Below are positions 26,561 through 38,037 of a stretch of 64,000 bases of DNA, piece after piece (position 1 is the first letter of the stretch; every line of letters starts with the position of its first letter). This DNA comes from Trichomonas vaginalis G3. Its lineage: Eukaryota > Parabasalia > Trichomonadida > Trichomonadidae. The DNA lies in contig NC_067207.1 in NCBI RefSeq assembly GCF_026262505.1, positions 25,140,082 to 25,204,081 of the forward strand, given 5' to 3'. The notes under the pieces are model-generated. The model searched no databases, had not been told where the DNA came from, and saw nothing but the letters and a program-made list of their open reading frames with translations. Made by a program: the position numbers and the translations under genes.

Positions 26561-28228
26561 TTATTTTCTCAGCCAAAGAATAATAACGACTACCGCAACA
26601 ACAACAGCAATGACAGCTAAGACACAGAGAACTGCAACAAGGGCGGTCTTCTTTTTAGCTTCCTTTGTAGCAATCTTTCCTGTTGCAGAATCACTTGCGA
26701 TAACATCTTGATAGATGTTGATATTTGTTAATTTTTCAGAGGATTCGGTTGGTGTTGTGACTACGATCTTGATTTCGGCTGTTGTGTTTGTTTCTGTTGT
26801 TGGGATGGTGAAATCAAGTGGAACTCTGACTAATCCTGCATCGTTAGTTGATGTGATCGTCTTCTTGACTTTATCGTTGTAGAACAGAGAAACAGTGAAC
26901 TTGTTATCGAAGTTTGTATCTGGATCATTGATGACAGCTGTGAAGTTGACCTTGTCGCCTTTGTTGTATGTGGCATTAAGTTTTGGTTCGAAATAGATTG
27001 TGAGAACTGTGTTATTCTTGATTGTGATTGTGAACTTCTTTGTTCCAATCTTCTTGCCATCTGTAGCTGTGACTTTGACTTCATATTCACCTGCTGCTGT
27101 GTCTTTTGGAACTTTGAATTTGAATGTCTTAAGATCTTTGCTGTTTGCAACTTCTTGTGTTGCAACTTCTGCATTGTTGAAGAAAACCTTTGCTGTGAGT
27201 GGTTTATCACCTGAATCTTGATCGTAGACTGAAGCCAAGAAAGAAACTTCAGAATCTGGAATGTAATATAGGTATTCAGATGGAACAATGTATAACTTTG
27301 GTCTATAATTTGGTGGAACAACTGTAATTGTGAATTCTTCATAAAGCAATGAGCCAAGACCATTAGTATATGTGTAAACATATAATGTGTACTTTCCAAG
27401 TTCTGTTGGTGGTGTGATTGACACATCAAAATCCATACTTGTTTGTTTTTCTGAAACTGTAAATTTGCCAAGGCTGCCATATTTGATTATCTTATCTTTT
27501 GAATCATGAATTTCCCAACCTGCTTCTACCGTGTATGGTTCAACTAAGAAATAAAAACTTCCCTTTACTTGAATTACTTCAGTGGAATCTGTTTCTTCTG
27601 AAATCAGAGATTTATCAAGTTTAAGTAATGGCGGTTGATATGTCTCTTCATAAAACATGTAAGAAAGTGTGATAGACTTTCCTGGTTGGATATACTTGTT
27701 GAGCCATGAGAATGAGATCCATTGAATTTCAGGAAATCCAGAGTCGTATTCTAAAATTTTCTCATTGTTCGTGAAGAATCTTGGCTCAGGTTCTATTCCA
27801 AAGTCTTGGGCACTGATATCTGTAACCCAAGGATGATTTTGCAGAACTAGTGTCAGATCATTTGTTTGATCCCACCAAAGATAATAACCAAAGTTTGTAA
27901 GGGATGATGCTTCAACATTATCTATAGAATCTTTTAAATTCAATGCTGTGCAAAGGTCAATTTTCTTTTCCGTTGAGCCTTTGTTGGTAATTGTCTGTGA
28001 AATAATAACATAATCTGAATTTTCATCATTATAAATTTCAACGGAGTAGCCTAAATCAGTGGCTTCTTTAATGTTTTTTGTAACACCATCTATTCTGACT
28101 TTTGTATAAGGTTCTTTAATTATTTCATAATTCTCCCTTCCGTCCTTATCATAAATCATGTACGAATTATCCCCAACAACTTTGCCTGAAACTGAAAGAG
28201 AAAGTTGTGCAAGTAATATGGAAAACAT
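26561..28228 (-). CDS. Putative surface protein with Ig-like domains, array copy
   Basis: Intact 555-residue copy, the last complete one before the first assembly gap. The 7-A variant precedes its start codon. Confidence 0.9.
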   Translation of the reverse strand: MFSILLAQLSLSVSGKVVGDNSYMIYDKDGRENYEIIKEPYTKVRIDGVTKNIKEATDLGYSVEIYNDENSDYVIISQTITNKGSTEKKIDLCTALNLKDSIDNVEASSLTNFGYYLWWDQTNDLTLVLQNHPWVTDISAQDFGIEPEPRFFTNNEKILEYDSGFPEIQWISFSWLNKYIQPGKSITLSYMFYEETYQPPLLKLDKSLISEETDSTEVIQVKGSFYFLVEPYTVEAGWEIHDSKDKIIKYGSLGKFTVSEKQTSMDFDVSITPPTELGKYTLYVYTYTNGLGSLLYEEFTITVVPPNYRPKLYIVPSEYLYYIPDSEVSFLASVYDQDSGDKPLTAKVFFNNAEVATQEVANSKDLKTFKFKVPKDTAAGEYEVKVTATDGKKIGTKKFTITIKNNTVLTIYFEPKLNATYNKGDKVNFTAVINDPDTNFDNKFTVSLFYNDKVKKTITSTNDAGLVRVPLDFTIPTTETNTTAEIKIVVTTPTESSEKLTNINIYQDVIASDSATGKIATKEAKKKTALVAVLCVLAVIAVVVAVVVIILWLRK

Positions 28229-29175
28229 TTAAAAAAATGGTAAAATGATTTTATAAAAGTATTCAAATATAAATATTTCAGAAACATTTTGAGTCGTTTT
28301 TCAAAGTCATCTATACATATGAATCGATAATATTTCATATTATTATACCTTATGATTGATTTTCTATAGTTATAATCACCTTGTATAATGTCAAGATGAT
28401 CCTCTCAATTTTTTGTGAAAAAATAAAAAATAAAAAAGCTATAAAATTGAAAGTTCTTTGCCCAATGTCAGTTCAAATAAAAAATGCTCAATTTGATTTA
28501 ATAACTAAAAATAATAGATGCAAATCTGAATGACTACTTATTATCTGTGTCAAATTTAATGATTGAGTTTATTTATTCATTCGAAAATTCCAGTTCAATA
28601 TATAATTTTAAAAATTTCACATTAATTATGTATGTCAGAAATTTTGAAATAATCTGACATTCTACTTCTTGTCATTTATTTTTAGCCATGAAAATTGAAC
28701 TATAATTCCTGTATATACACATCCATATGTCATTATATATTGATGGACCCTTGATGATAATGTCAAGAAAAACGAATAAATCTGATGAGTAATGAGACAA
28801 AATAACTGTTTTTTTAGCTGGCAGATTTTTTATAGTAACAAACGGGAGTCATTATTCATTCTCCTTTATTTTTGAGATGGGAAGATATCATTGCAGCATT
28901 ATATACTCATCAATTGGTAACTTATGTTATGGGATCATTTGAAAAAAAATTTATTAGTAATGTTTATTAATTAGATGCTTCATTTATAAAAAAGCTTGTC
29001 TTGTTCTATGATCTTTATTCCAAGTTGGCAATTAAGATTTAGTTGCACAACAAGAATTTCACATGAAAAACAATCCTAGATTGAGTAATTTCAACTTGTT
29101 GAAAGATAATTTATAAGTAATTTTAAAAAGTGTGTTTAAAGCATAAAATTTAATTTATTCTCCGAATTTTTTTAT

Positions 29176-29275
29176 NNNNNNNNNNNNNNNNNNNNNNNNN
29201 NNNNNNNNNNNNNNNNNNNNNNNNNNNNNNNNNNNNNNNNNNNNNNNNNNNNNNNNNNNNNNNNNNNNNNNNNNN
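29176..29275. other. Assembly gap (100 N) inside block 2
   Basis: Exactly 100 N, the usual placeholder for a gap of unknown size. The left contig ends at the stop-codon side of a unit and the right contig resumes just upstream of a start codon, so almost exactly one coding region is missing. Starts at 28228 and 31874 are 3,646 bp apart. Restoring the 2,611 bp register needs about 1,676 bp in the gap plus any whole number of further units. An open frame read through the Ns is meaningless. Confidence 0.97.
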
Positions 29276-30206
29276 TAAAATGATTTTATAAAAGTATTCA
29301 AATATAAATATTTCAGAAACATTTTGAGTCGTTTTTCAAAGTCATCTATACATATGAATCGATAATATTTCATATTATTATACCTTATGATTGATTTTCT
29401 ATAGTTATAATCACCTTGTATAATGTCAAGATGATCCTCTCAATTTTTTGTGAAAAAATAAAAAATAAAAAAGCTATAAAATTGAAAGTTCTTTGCCCAA
29501 TGTCAGTTCAAATAAAAAATGCTCAATTTGATTTAATAACTAAAAATAATAGATGCAAATCTGAATGACTACTTATTATCTGTGTCAAATTTAATGATTG
29601 AGTTTATTTATTCATTCGAAAATTCCAGTTCAATATATAATTTTAAAAATTTCACATTAATTATGTATGTCAGAAATTTTGAAATAATCTGACATTCTAC
29701 TTCTTGTCATTTATTTTTAGCCATGAAAATTGAACTATAATTCCTGTATATACACATCCATATGTCATTATATATTGATGGACCCTTGATGATAATGTCA
29801 AGAAAAACGAATAAATCTGATGAGTAATGAGACAAAATAACTGTTTTTTTAGCTGGCAGATTTTTTATAGTAACAAACGGGAGTCATTATTCATTCTCCT
29901 TTATTTTTGAGATGGGAAGATATCATTGCAGCATTATATACTCATCAATTGGTAACTTATGTTATGGGATCATTTGAAAAAAAATTTATTAGTAATGTTT
30001 ATTAATTAGATGCTTCATTTATAAAAAAGCTTGTCTTGTTCTATGATCTTTATTCCAAGTTGGCAATTAAGATTTAGTTGCACAACAAGAATTTCACATG
30101 AAAAACAATCCTAGATTGAGTAATTTCAACTTGTTGAAAGATAATTTATAAGTAATTTTAAAAAGTGTGTTTAAAGCATAAAATTTAATTTATTCTCCGA
30201 ATTTTT

Positions 30207-31874
30207 TTATTTTCTCAGCCAAAGAATAATAACGACTACCGCAACAACAACAGCAATGACAGCTAAGACACAGAGAACTGCAACAAGGGCGGTCTTCTTT
30301 TTAGCTTCCTTTGTAGCAATCTTTCCTGTTGCAGAATCACTTGCGATAACATCTTGATAGATGTTGATATTTGTTAATTTTTCAGAGGATTCGGTTGGTG
30401 TTGTGACTACGATCTTGATTTCGGCTGTTGTGTTTGTTTCTGTTGTTGGGATGGTGAAATCAAGTGGAACTCTGACTAATCCTGCATCGTTAGTTGATGT
30501 GATCGTCTTCTTGACTTTATCGTTGTAGAACAGAGAAACAGTGAACTTGTTATCGAAGTTTGTATCTGGATCATTGATGACAGCTGTGAAGTTGACCTTG
30601 TCGCCTTTGTTGTATGTGGCATTAAGTTTTGGTTCGAAATAGATTGTGAGAACTGTGTTATTCTTGATTGTGATTGTGAACTTCTTTGTTCCAATCTTCT
30701 TGCCATCTGTAGCTGTGACTTTGACTTCATATTCACCTGCTGCTGTGTCTTTTGGAACTTTGAATTTGAATGTCTTAAGATCTTTGCTGTTTGCAACTTC
30801 TTGTGTTGCAACTTCTGCATTGTTGAAGAAAACCTTTGCTGTGAGTGGTTTATCACCTGAATCTTGATCGTAGACTGAAGCCAAGAAAGAAACTTCAGAA
30901 TCTGGAATGTAATATAGGTATTCAGATGGAACAATGTATAACTTTGGTCTATAATTTGGTGGAACAACTGTAATTGTGAATTCTTCATAAAGCAATGAGC
31001 CAAGACCATTAGTATATGTGTAAACATATAATGTGTACTTTCCAAGTTCTGTTGGTGGTGTGATTGACACATCAAAATCCATACTTGTTTGTTTTTCTGA
31101 AACTGTAAATTTGCCAAGGCTGCCATATTTGATTATCTTATCTTTTGAATCATGAATTTCCCAACCTGCTTCTACCGTGTATGGTTCAACTAAGAAATAA
31201 AAACTTCCCTTTACTTGAATTACTTCAGTGGAATCTGTTTCTTCTGAAATCAGAGATTTATCAAGTTTAAGTAATGGCGGTTGATATGTCTCTTCATAAA
31301 ACATGTAAGAAAGTGTGATAGACTTTCCTGGTTGGATATACTTGTTGAGCCATGAGAATGAGATCCATTGAATTTCAGGAAATCCAGAGTCGTATTCTAA
31401 AATTTTCTCATTGTTCGTGAAGAATCTTGGCTCAGGTTCTATTCCAAAGTCTTGGGCACTGATATCTGTAACCCAAGGATGATTTTGCAGAACTAGTGTC
31501 AGATCATTTGTTTGATCCCACCAAAGATAATAACCAAAGTTTGTAAGGGATGATGCTTCAACATTATCTATAGAATCTTTTAAATTCAATGCTGTGCAAA
31601 GGTCAATTTTCTTTTCCGTTGAGCCTTTGTTGGTAATTGTCTGTGAAATAATAACATAATCTGAATTTTCATCATTATAAATTTCAACGGAGTAGCCTAA
31701 ATCAGTGGCTTCTTTAATGTTTTTTGTAACACCATCTATTCTGACTTTTGTATAAGGTTCTTTAATTATTTCATAATTCTCCCTTCCGTCCTTATCATAA
31801 ATCATGTACGAATTATCCCCAACAACTTTGCCTGAAACTGAAAGAGAAAGTTGTGCAAGTAATATGGAAAACAT
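30207..31874 (-). CDS. Putative surface protein with Ig-like domains, array copy
   Basis: Intact 555-residue copy, first complete one right of the gap, with the 7-A variant upstream of the start. Its sequence does not differ from copies on the other side of the gap, so the gap has probably joined parts of one array. Confidence 0.9.
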   Translation of the reverse strand: MFSILLAQLSLSVSGKVVGDNSYMIYDKDGRENYEIIKEPYTKVRIDGVTKNIKEATDLGYSVEIYNDENSDYVIISQTITNKGSTEKKIDLCTALNLKDSIDNVEASSLTNFGYYLWWDQTNDLTLVLQNHPWVTDISAQDFGIEPEPRFFTNNEKILEYDSGFPEIQWISFSWLNKYIQPGKSITLSYMFYEETYQPPLLKLDKSLISEETDSTEVIQVKGSFYFLVEPYTVEAGWEIHDSKDKIIKYGSLGKFTVSEKQTSMDFDVSITPPTELGKYTLYVYTYTNGLGSLLYEEFTITVVPPNYRPKLYIVPSEYLYYIPDSEVSFLASVYDQDSGDKPLTAKVFFNNAEVATQEVANSKDLKTFKFKVPKDTAAGEYEVKVTATDGKKIGTKKFTITIKNNTVLTIYFEPKLNATYNKGDKVNFTAVINDPDTNFDNKFTVSLFYNDKVKKTITSTNDAGLVRVPLDFTIPTTETNTTAEIKIVVTTPTESSEKLTNINIYQDVIASDSATGKIATKEAKKKTALVAVLCVLAVIAVVVAVVVIILWLRK

Positions 31875-32817
31875 TTAAAAAAATGGTAAAATGATTTTAT
31901 AAAAGTATTCAAATATAAATATTTCAGAAACATTTTGAGTCGTTTTTCAAAGTCATCTATACATATGAATCGATAATATTTCATATTATTATACCTTATG
32001 ATTGATTTTCTATAGTTATAATCACCTTGTATAATGTCAAGATGATCCTCTCAATTTTTTGTGAAAAAATAAAAAATAAAAAAGCTATAAAATTGAAAGT
32101 TCTTTGCCCAATGTCAGTTCAAATAAAAAATGCTCAATTTGATTTAATAACTAAAAATAATAGATGCAAATCTGAATGACTACTTATTATCTGTGTCAAA
32201 TTTAATGATTGAGTTTATTTATTCATTCGAAAATTCCAGTTCAATATATAATTTTAAAAATTTCACATTAATTATGTATGTCAGAAATTTTGAAATAATC
32301 TGACATTCTACTTCTTGTCATTTATTTTTAGCCATGAAAATTGAACTATAATTCCTGTATATACACATCCATATGTCATTATATATTGATGGACCCTTGA
32401 TGATAATGTCAAGAAAAACGAATAAATCTGATGAGTAATGAGACAAAATAACTGTTTTTTTAGCTGGCAGATTTTTTATAGTAACAAACGGGAGTCATTA
32501 TTCATTCTCCTTTATTTTTGAGATGGGAAGATATCATTGCAGCATTATATACTCATCAATTGGTAACTTATGTTATGGGATCATTTGAAAAAAAATTTAT
32601 TAGTAATGTTTATTAATTAGATGCTTCATTTATAAAAAAGCTTGTCTTGTTCTATGATCTTTATTCCAAGTTGGCAATTAAGATTTAGTTGCACAACAAG
32701 AATTTCACATGAAAAACAATCCTAGATTGAGTAATTTCAACTTGTTGAAAGATAATTTATAAGTAATTTTAAAAAGTGTGTTTAAAGCATAAAATTTAAT
32801 TTATTCTCCGAATTTTT

Positions 32818-34485
32818 TTATTTTCTCAGCCAAAGAATAATAACGACTACCGCAACAACAACAGCAATGACAGCTAAGACACAGAGAACTGCAACAAGGG
32901 CGGTCTTCTTTTTAGCTTCCTTTGTAGCAATCTTTCCTGTTGCAGAATCACTTGCGATAACATCTTGATAGATGTTGATATTTGTTAATTTTTCAGAGGA
33001 TTCGGTTGGTGTTGTGACTACGATCTTGATTTCGGCTGTTGTGTTTGTTTCTGTTGTTGGGATGGTGAAATCAAGTGGAACTCTGACTAATCCTGCATCG
33101 TTAGTTGATGTGATCGTCTTCTTGACTTTATCGTTGTAGAACAGAGAAACAGTGAACTTGTTATCGAAGTTTGTATCTGGATCATTGATGACAGCTGTGA
33201 AGTTGACCTTGTCGCCTTTGTTGTATGTGGCATTAAGTTTTGGTTCGAAATAGATTGTGAGAACTGTGTTATTCTTGATTGTGATTGTGAACTTCTTTGT
33301 TCCAATCTTCTTGCCATCTGTAGCTGTGACTTTGACTTCATATTCACCTGCTGCTGTGTCTTTTGGAACTTTGAATTTGAATGTCTTAAGATCTTTGCTG
33401 TTTGCAACTTCTTGTGTTGCAACTTCTGCATTGTTGAAGAAAACCTTTGCTGTGAGTGGTTTATCACCTGAATCTTGATCGTAGACTGAAGCCAAGAAAG
33501 AAACTTCAGAATCTGGAATGTAATATAGGTATTCAGATGGAACAATGTATAACTTTGGTCTATAATTTGGTGGAACAACTGTAATTGTGAATTCTTCATA
33601 AAGCAATGAGCCAAGACCATTAGTATATGTGTAAACATATAATGTGTACTTTCCAAGTTCTGTTGGTGGTGTGATTGACACATCAAAATCCATACTTGTT
33701 TGTTTTTCTGAAACTGTAAATTTGCCAAGGCTGCCATATTTGATTATCTTATCTTTTGAATCATGAATTTCCCAACCTGCTTCTACCGTGTATGGTTCAA
33801 CTAAGAAATAAAAACTTCCCTTTACTTGAATTACTTCAGTGGAATCTGTTTCTTCTGAAATCAGAGATTTATCAAGTTTAAGTAATGGCGGTTGATATGT
33901 CTCTTCATAAAACATGTAAGAAAGTGTGATAGACTTTCCTGGTTGGATATACTTGTTGAGCCATGAGAATGAGATCCATTGAATTTCAGGAAATCCAGAG
34001 TCGTATTCTAAAATTTTCTCATTGTTCGTGAAGAATCTTGGCTCAGGTTCTATTCCAAAGTCTTGGGCACTGATATCTGTAACCCAAGGATGATTTTGCA
34101 GAACTAGTGTCAGATCATTTGTTTGATCCCACCAAAGATAATAACCAAAGTTTGTAAGGGATGATGCTTCAACATTATCTATAGAATCTTTTAAATTCAA
34201 TGCTGTGCAAAGGTCAATTTTCTTTTCCGTTGAGCCTTTGTTGGTAATTGTCTGTGAAATAATAACATAATCTGAATTTTCATCATTATAAATTTCAACG
34301 GAGTAGCCTAAATCAGTGGCTTCTTTAATGTTTTTTGTAACACCATCTATTCTGACTTTTGTATAAGGTTCTTTAATTATTTCATAATTCTCCCTTCCGT
34401 CCTTATCATAAATCATGTACGAATTATCCCCAACAACTTTGCCTGAAACTGAAAGAGAAAGTTGTGCAAGTAATATGGAAAACAT
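32818..34485 (-). CDS. Putative surface protein with Ig-like domains, array copy
   Basis: Intact 555-residue copy with the 6-A variant before the start codon. Confidence 0.9.
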   Translation of the reverse strand: MFSILLAQLSLSVSGKVVGDNSYMIYDKDGRENYEIIKEPYTKVRIDGVTKNIKEATDLGYSVEIYNDENSDYVIISQTITNKGSTEKKIDLCTALNLKDSIDNVEASSLTNFGYYLWWDQTNDLTLVLQNHPWVTDISAQDFGIEPEPRFFTNNEKILEYDSGFPEIQWISFSWLNKYIQPGKSITLSYMFYEETYQPPLLKLDKSLISEETDSTEVIQVKGSFYFLVEPYTVEAGWEIHDSKDKIIKYGSLGKFTVSEKQTSMDFDVSITPPTELGKYTLYVYTYTNGLGSLLYEEFTITVVPPNYRPKLYIVPSEYLYYIPDSEVSFLASVYDQDSGDKPLTAKVFFNNAEVATQEVANSKDLKTFKFKVPKDTAAGEYEVKVTATDGKKIGTKKFTITIKNNTVLTIYFEPKLNATYNKGDKVNFTAVINDPDTNFDNKFTVSLFYNDKVKKTITSTNDAGLVRVPLDFTIPTTETNTTAEIKIVVTTPTESSEKLTNINIYQDVIASDSATGKIATKEAKKKTALVAVLCVLAVIAVVVAVVVIILWLRK

Positions 34486-35427
34486 TTAAAAAATGGTAAA
34501 ATGATTTTATAAAAGTATTCAAATATAAATATTTCAGAAACATTTTGAGTCGTTTTTCAAAGTCATCTATACATATGAATCGATAATATTTCATATTATT
34601 ATACCTTATGATTGATTTTCTATAGTTATAATCACCTTGTATAATGTCAAGATGATCCTCTCAATTTTTTGTGAAAAAATAAAAAATAAAAAAGCTATAA
34701 AATTGAAAGTTCTTTGCCCAATGTCAGTTCAAATAAAAAATGCTCAATTTGATTTAATAACTAAAAATAATAGATGCAAATCTGAATGACTACTTATTAT
34801 CTGTGTCAAATTTAATGATTGAGTTTATTTATTCATTCGAAAATTCCAGTTCAATATATAATTTTAAAAATTTCACATTAATTATGTATGTCAGAAATTT
34901 TGAAATAATCTGACATTCTACTTCTTGTCATTTATTTTTAGCCATGAAAATTGAACTATAATTCCTGTATATACACATCCATATGTCATTATATATTGAT
35001 GGACCCTTGATGATAATGTCAAGAAAAACGAATAAATCTGATGAGTAATGAGACAAAATAACTGTTTTTTTAGCTGGCAGATTTTTTATAGTAACAAACG
35101 GGAGTCATTATTCATTCTCCTTTATTTTTGAGATGGGAAGATATCATTGCAGCATTATATACTCATCAATTGGTAACTTATGTTATGGGATCATTTGAAA
35201 AAAAATTTATTAGTAATGTTTATTAATTAGATGCTTCATTTATAAAAAAGCTTGTCTTGTTCTATGATCTTTATTCCAAGTTGGCAATTAAGATTTAGTT
35301 GCACAACAAGAATTTCACATGAAAAACAATCCTAGATTGAGTAATTTCAACTTGTTGAAAGATAATTTATAAGTAATTTTAAAAAGTGTGTTTAAAGCAT
35401 AAAATTTAATTTATTCTCCGAATTTTT

Positions 35428-37095
35428 TTATTTTCTCAGCCAAAGAATAATAACGACTACCGCAACAACAACAGCAATGACAGCTAAGACACAGAGAACT
35501 GCAACAAGGGCGGTCTTCTTTTTAGCTTCCTTTGTAGCAATCTTTCCTGTTGCAGAATCACTTGCGATAACATCTTGATAGATGTTGATATTTGTTAATT
35601 TTTCAGAGGATTCGGTTGGTGTTGTGACTACGATCTTGATTTCGGCTGTTGTGTTTGTTTCTGTTGTTGGGATGGTGAAATCAAGTGGAACTCTGACTAA
35701 TCCTGCATCGTTAGTTGATGTGATCGTCTTCTTGACTTTATCGTTGTAGAACAGAGAAACAGTGAACTTGTTATCGAAGTTTGTATCTGGATCATTGATG
35801 ACAGCTGTGAAGTTGACCTTGTCGCCTTTGTTGTATGTGGCATTAAGTTTTGGTTCGAAATAGATTGTGAGAACTGTGTTATTCTTGATTGTGATTGTGA
35901 ACTTCTTTGTTCCAATCTTCTTGCCATCTGTAGCTGTGACTTTGACTTCATATTCACCTGCTGCTGTGTCTTTTGGAACTTTGAATTTGAATGTCTTAAG
36001 ATCTTTGCTGTTTGCAACTTCTTGTGTTGCAACTTCTGCATTGTTGAAGAAAACCTTTGCTGTGAGTGGTTTATCACCTGAATCTTGATCGTAGACTGAA
36101 GCCAAGAAAGAAACTTCAGAATCTGGAATGTAATATAGGTATTCAGATGGAACAATGTATAACTTTGGTCTATAATTTGGTGGAACAACTGTAATTGTGA
36201 ATTCTTCATAAAGCAATGAGCCAAGACCATTAGTATATGTGTAAACATATAATGTGTACTTTCCAAGTTCTGTTGGTGGTGTGATTGACACATCAAAATC
36301 CATACTTGTTTGTTTTTCTGAAACTGTAAATTTGCCAAGGCTGCCATATTTGATTATCTTATCTTTTGAATCATGAATTTCCCAACCTGCTTCTACCGTG
36401 TATGGTTCAACTAAGAAATAAAAACTTCCCTTTACTTGAATTACTTCAGTGGAATCTGTTTCTTCTGAAATCAGAGATTTATCAAGTTTAAGTAATGGCG
36501 GTTGATATGTCTCTTCATAAAACATGTAAGAAAGTGTGATAGACTTTCCTGGTTGGATATACTTGTTGAGCCATGAGAATGAGATCCATTGAATTTCAGG
36601 AAATCCAGAGTCGTATTCTAAAATTTTCTCATTGTTCGTGAAGAATCTTGGCTCAGGTTCTATTCCAAAGTCTTGGGCACTGATATCTGTAACCCAAGGA
36701 TGATTTTGCAGAACTAGTGTCAGATCATTTGTTTGATCCCACCAAAGATAATAACCAAAGTTTGTAAGGGATGATGCTTCAACATTATCTATAGAATCTT
36801 TTAAATTCAATGCTGTGCAAAGGTCAATTTTCTTTTCCGTTGAGCCTTTGTTGGTAATTGTCTGTGAAATAATAACATAATCTGAATTTTCATCATTATA
36901 AATTTCAACGGAGTAGCCTAAATCAGTGGCTTCTTTAATGTTTTTTGTAACACCATCTATTCTGACTTTTGTATAAGGTTCTTTAATTATTTCATAATTC
37001 TCCCTTCCGTCCTTATCATAAATCATGTACGAATTATCCCCAACAACTTTGCCTGAAACTGAAAGAGAAAGTTGTGCAAGTAATATGGAAAACAT
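35428..37095 (-). CDS. Putative surface protein with Ig-like domains, array copy
   Basis: Intact 555-residue copy with the 6-A variant. It shares this variant with the copies on both sides (starts 34485 and 39716), which hints at local unit-by-unit spread of the variant. Confidence 0.9.
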   Translation of the reverse strand: MFSILLAQLSLSVSGKVVGDNSYMIYDKDGRENYEIIKEPYTKVRIDGVTKNIKEATDLGYSVEIYNDENSDYVIISQTITNKGSTEKKIDLCTALNLKDSIDNVEASSLTNFGYYLWWDQTNDLTLVLQNHPWVTDISAQDFGIEPEPRFFTNNEKILEYDSGFPEIQWISFSWLNKYIQPGKSITLSYMFYEETYQPPLLKLDKSLISEETDSTEVIQVKGSFYFLVEPYTVEAGWEIHDSKDKIIKYGSLGKFTVSEKQTSMDFDVSITPPTELGKYTLYVYTYTNGLGSLLYEEFTITVVPPNYRPKLYIVPSEYLYYIPDSEVSFLASVYDQDSGDKPLTAKVFFNNAEVATQEVANSKDLKTFKFKVPKDTAAGEYEVKVTATDGKKIGTKKFTITIKNNTVLTIYFEPKLNATYNKGDKVNFTAVINDPDTNFDNKFTVSLFYNDKVKKTITSTNDAGLVRVPLDFTIPTTETNTTAEIKIVVTTPTESSEKLTNINIYQDVIASDSATGKIATKEAKKKTALVAVLCVLAVIAVVVAVVVIILWLRK

Positions 37096-38037
37096 TTAAA
37101 AAATGGTAAAATGATTTTATAAAAGTATTCAAATATAAATATTTCAGAAACATTTTGAGTCGTTTTTCAAAGTCATCTATACATATGAATCGATAATATT
37201 TCATATTATTATACCTTATGATTGATTTTCTATAGTTATAATCACCTTGTATAATGTCAAGATGATCCTCTCAATTTTTTGTGAAAAAATAAAAAATAAA
37301 AAAGCTATAAAATTGAAAGTTCTTTGCCCAATGTCAGTTCAAATAAAAAATGCTCAATTTGATTTAATAACTAAAAATAATAGATGCAAATCTGAATGAC
37401 TACTTATTATCTGTGTCAAATTTAATGATTGAGTTTATTTATTCATTCGAAAATTCCAGTTCAATATATAATTTTAAAAATTTCACATTAATTATGTATG
37501 TCAGAAATTTTGAAATAATCTGACATTCTACTTCTTGTCATTTATTTTTAGCCATGAAAATTGAACTATAATTCCTGTATATACACATCCATATGTCATT
37601 ATATATTGATGGACCCTTGATGATAATGTCAAGAAAAACGAATAAATCTGATGAGTAATGAGACAAAATAACTGTTTTTTTAGCTGGCAGATTTTTTATA
37701 GTAACAAACGGGAGTCATTATTCATTCTCCTTTATTTTTGAGATGGGAAGATATCATTGCAGCATTATATACTCATCAATTGGTAACTTATGTTATGGGA
37801 TCATTTGAAAAAAAATTTATTAGTAATGTTTATTAATTAGATGCTTCATTTATAAAAAAGCTTGTCTTGTTCTATGATCTTTATTCCAAGTTGGCAATTA
37901 AGATTTAGTTGCACAACAAGAATTTCACATGAAAAACAATCCTAGATTGAGTAATTTCAACTTGTTGAAAGATAATTTATAAGTAATTTTAAAAAGTGTG
38001 TTTAAAGCATAAAATTTAATTTATTCTCCGAATTTTT

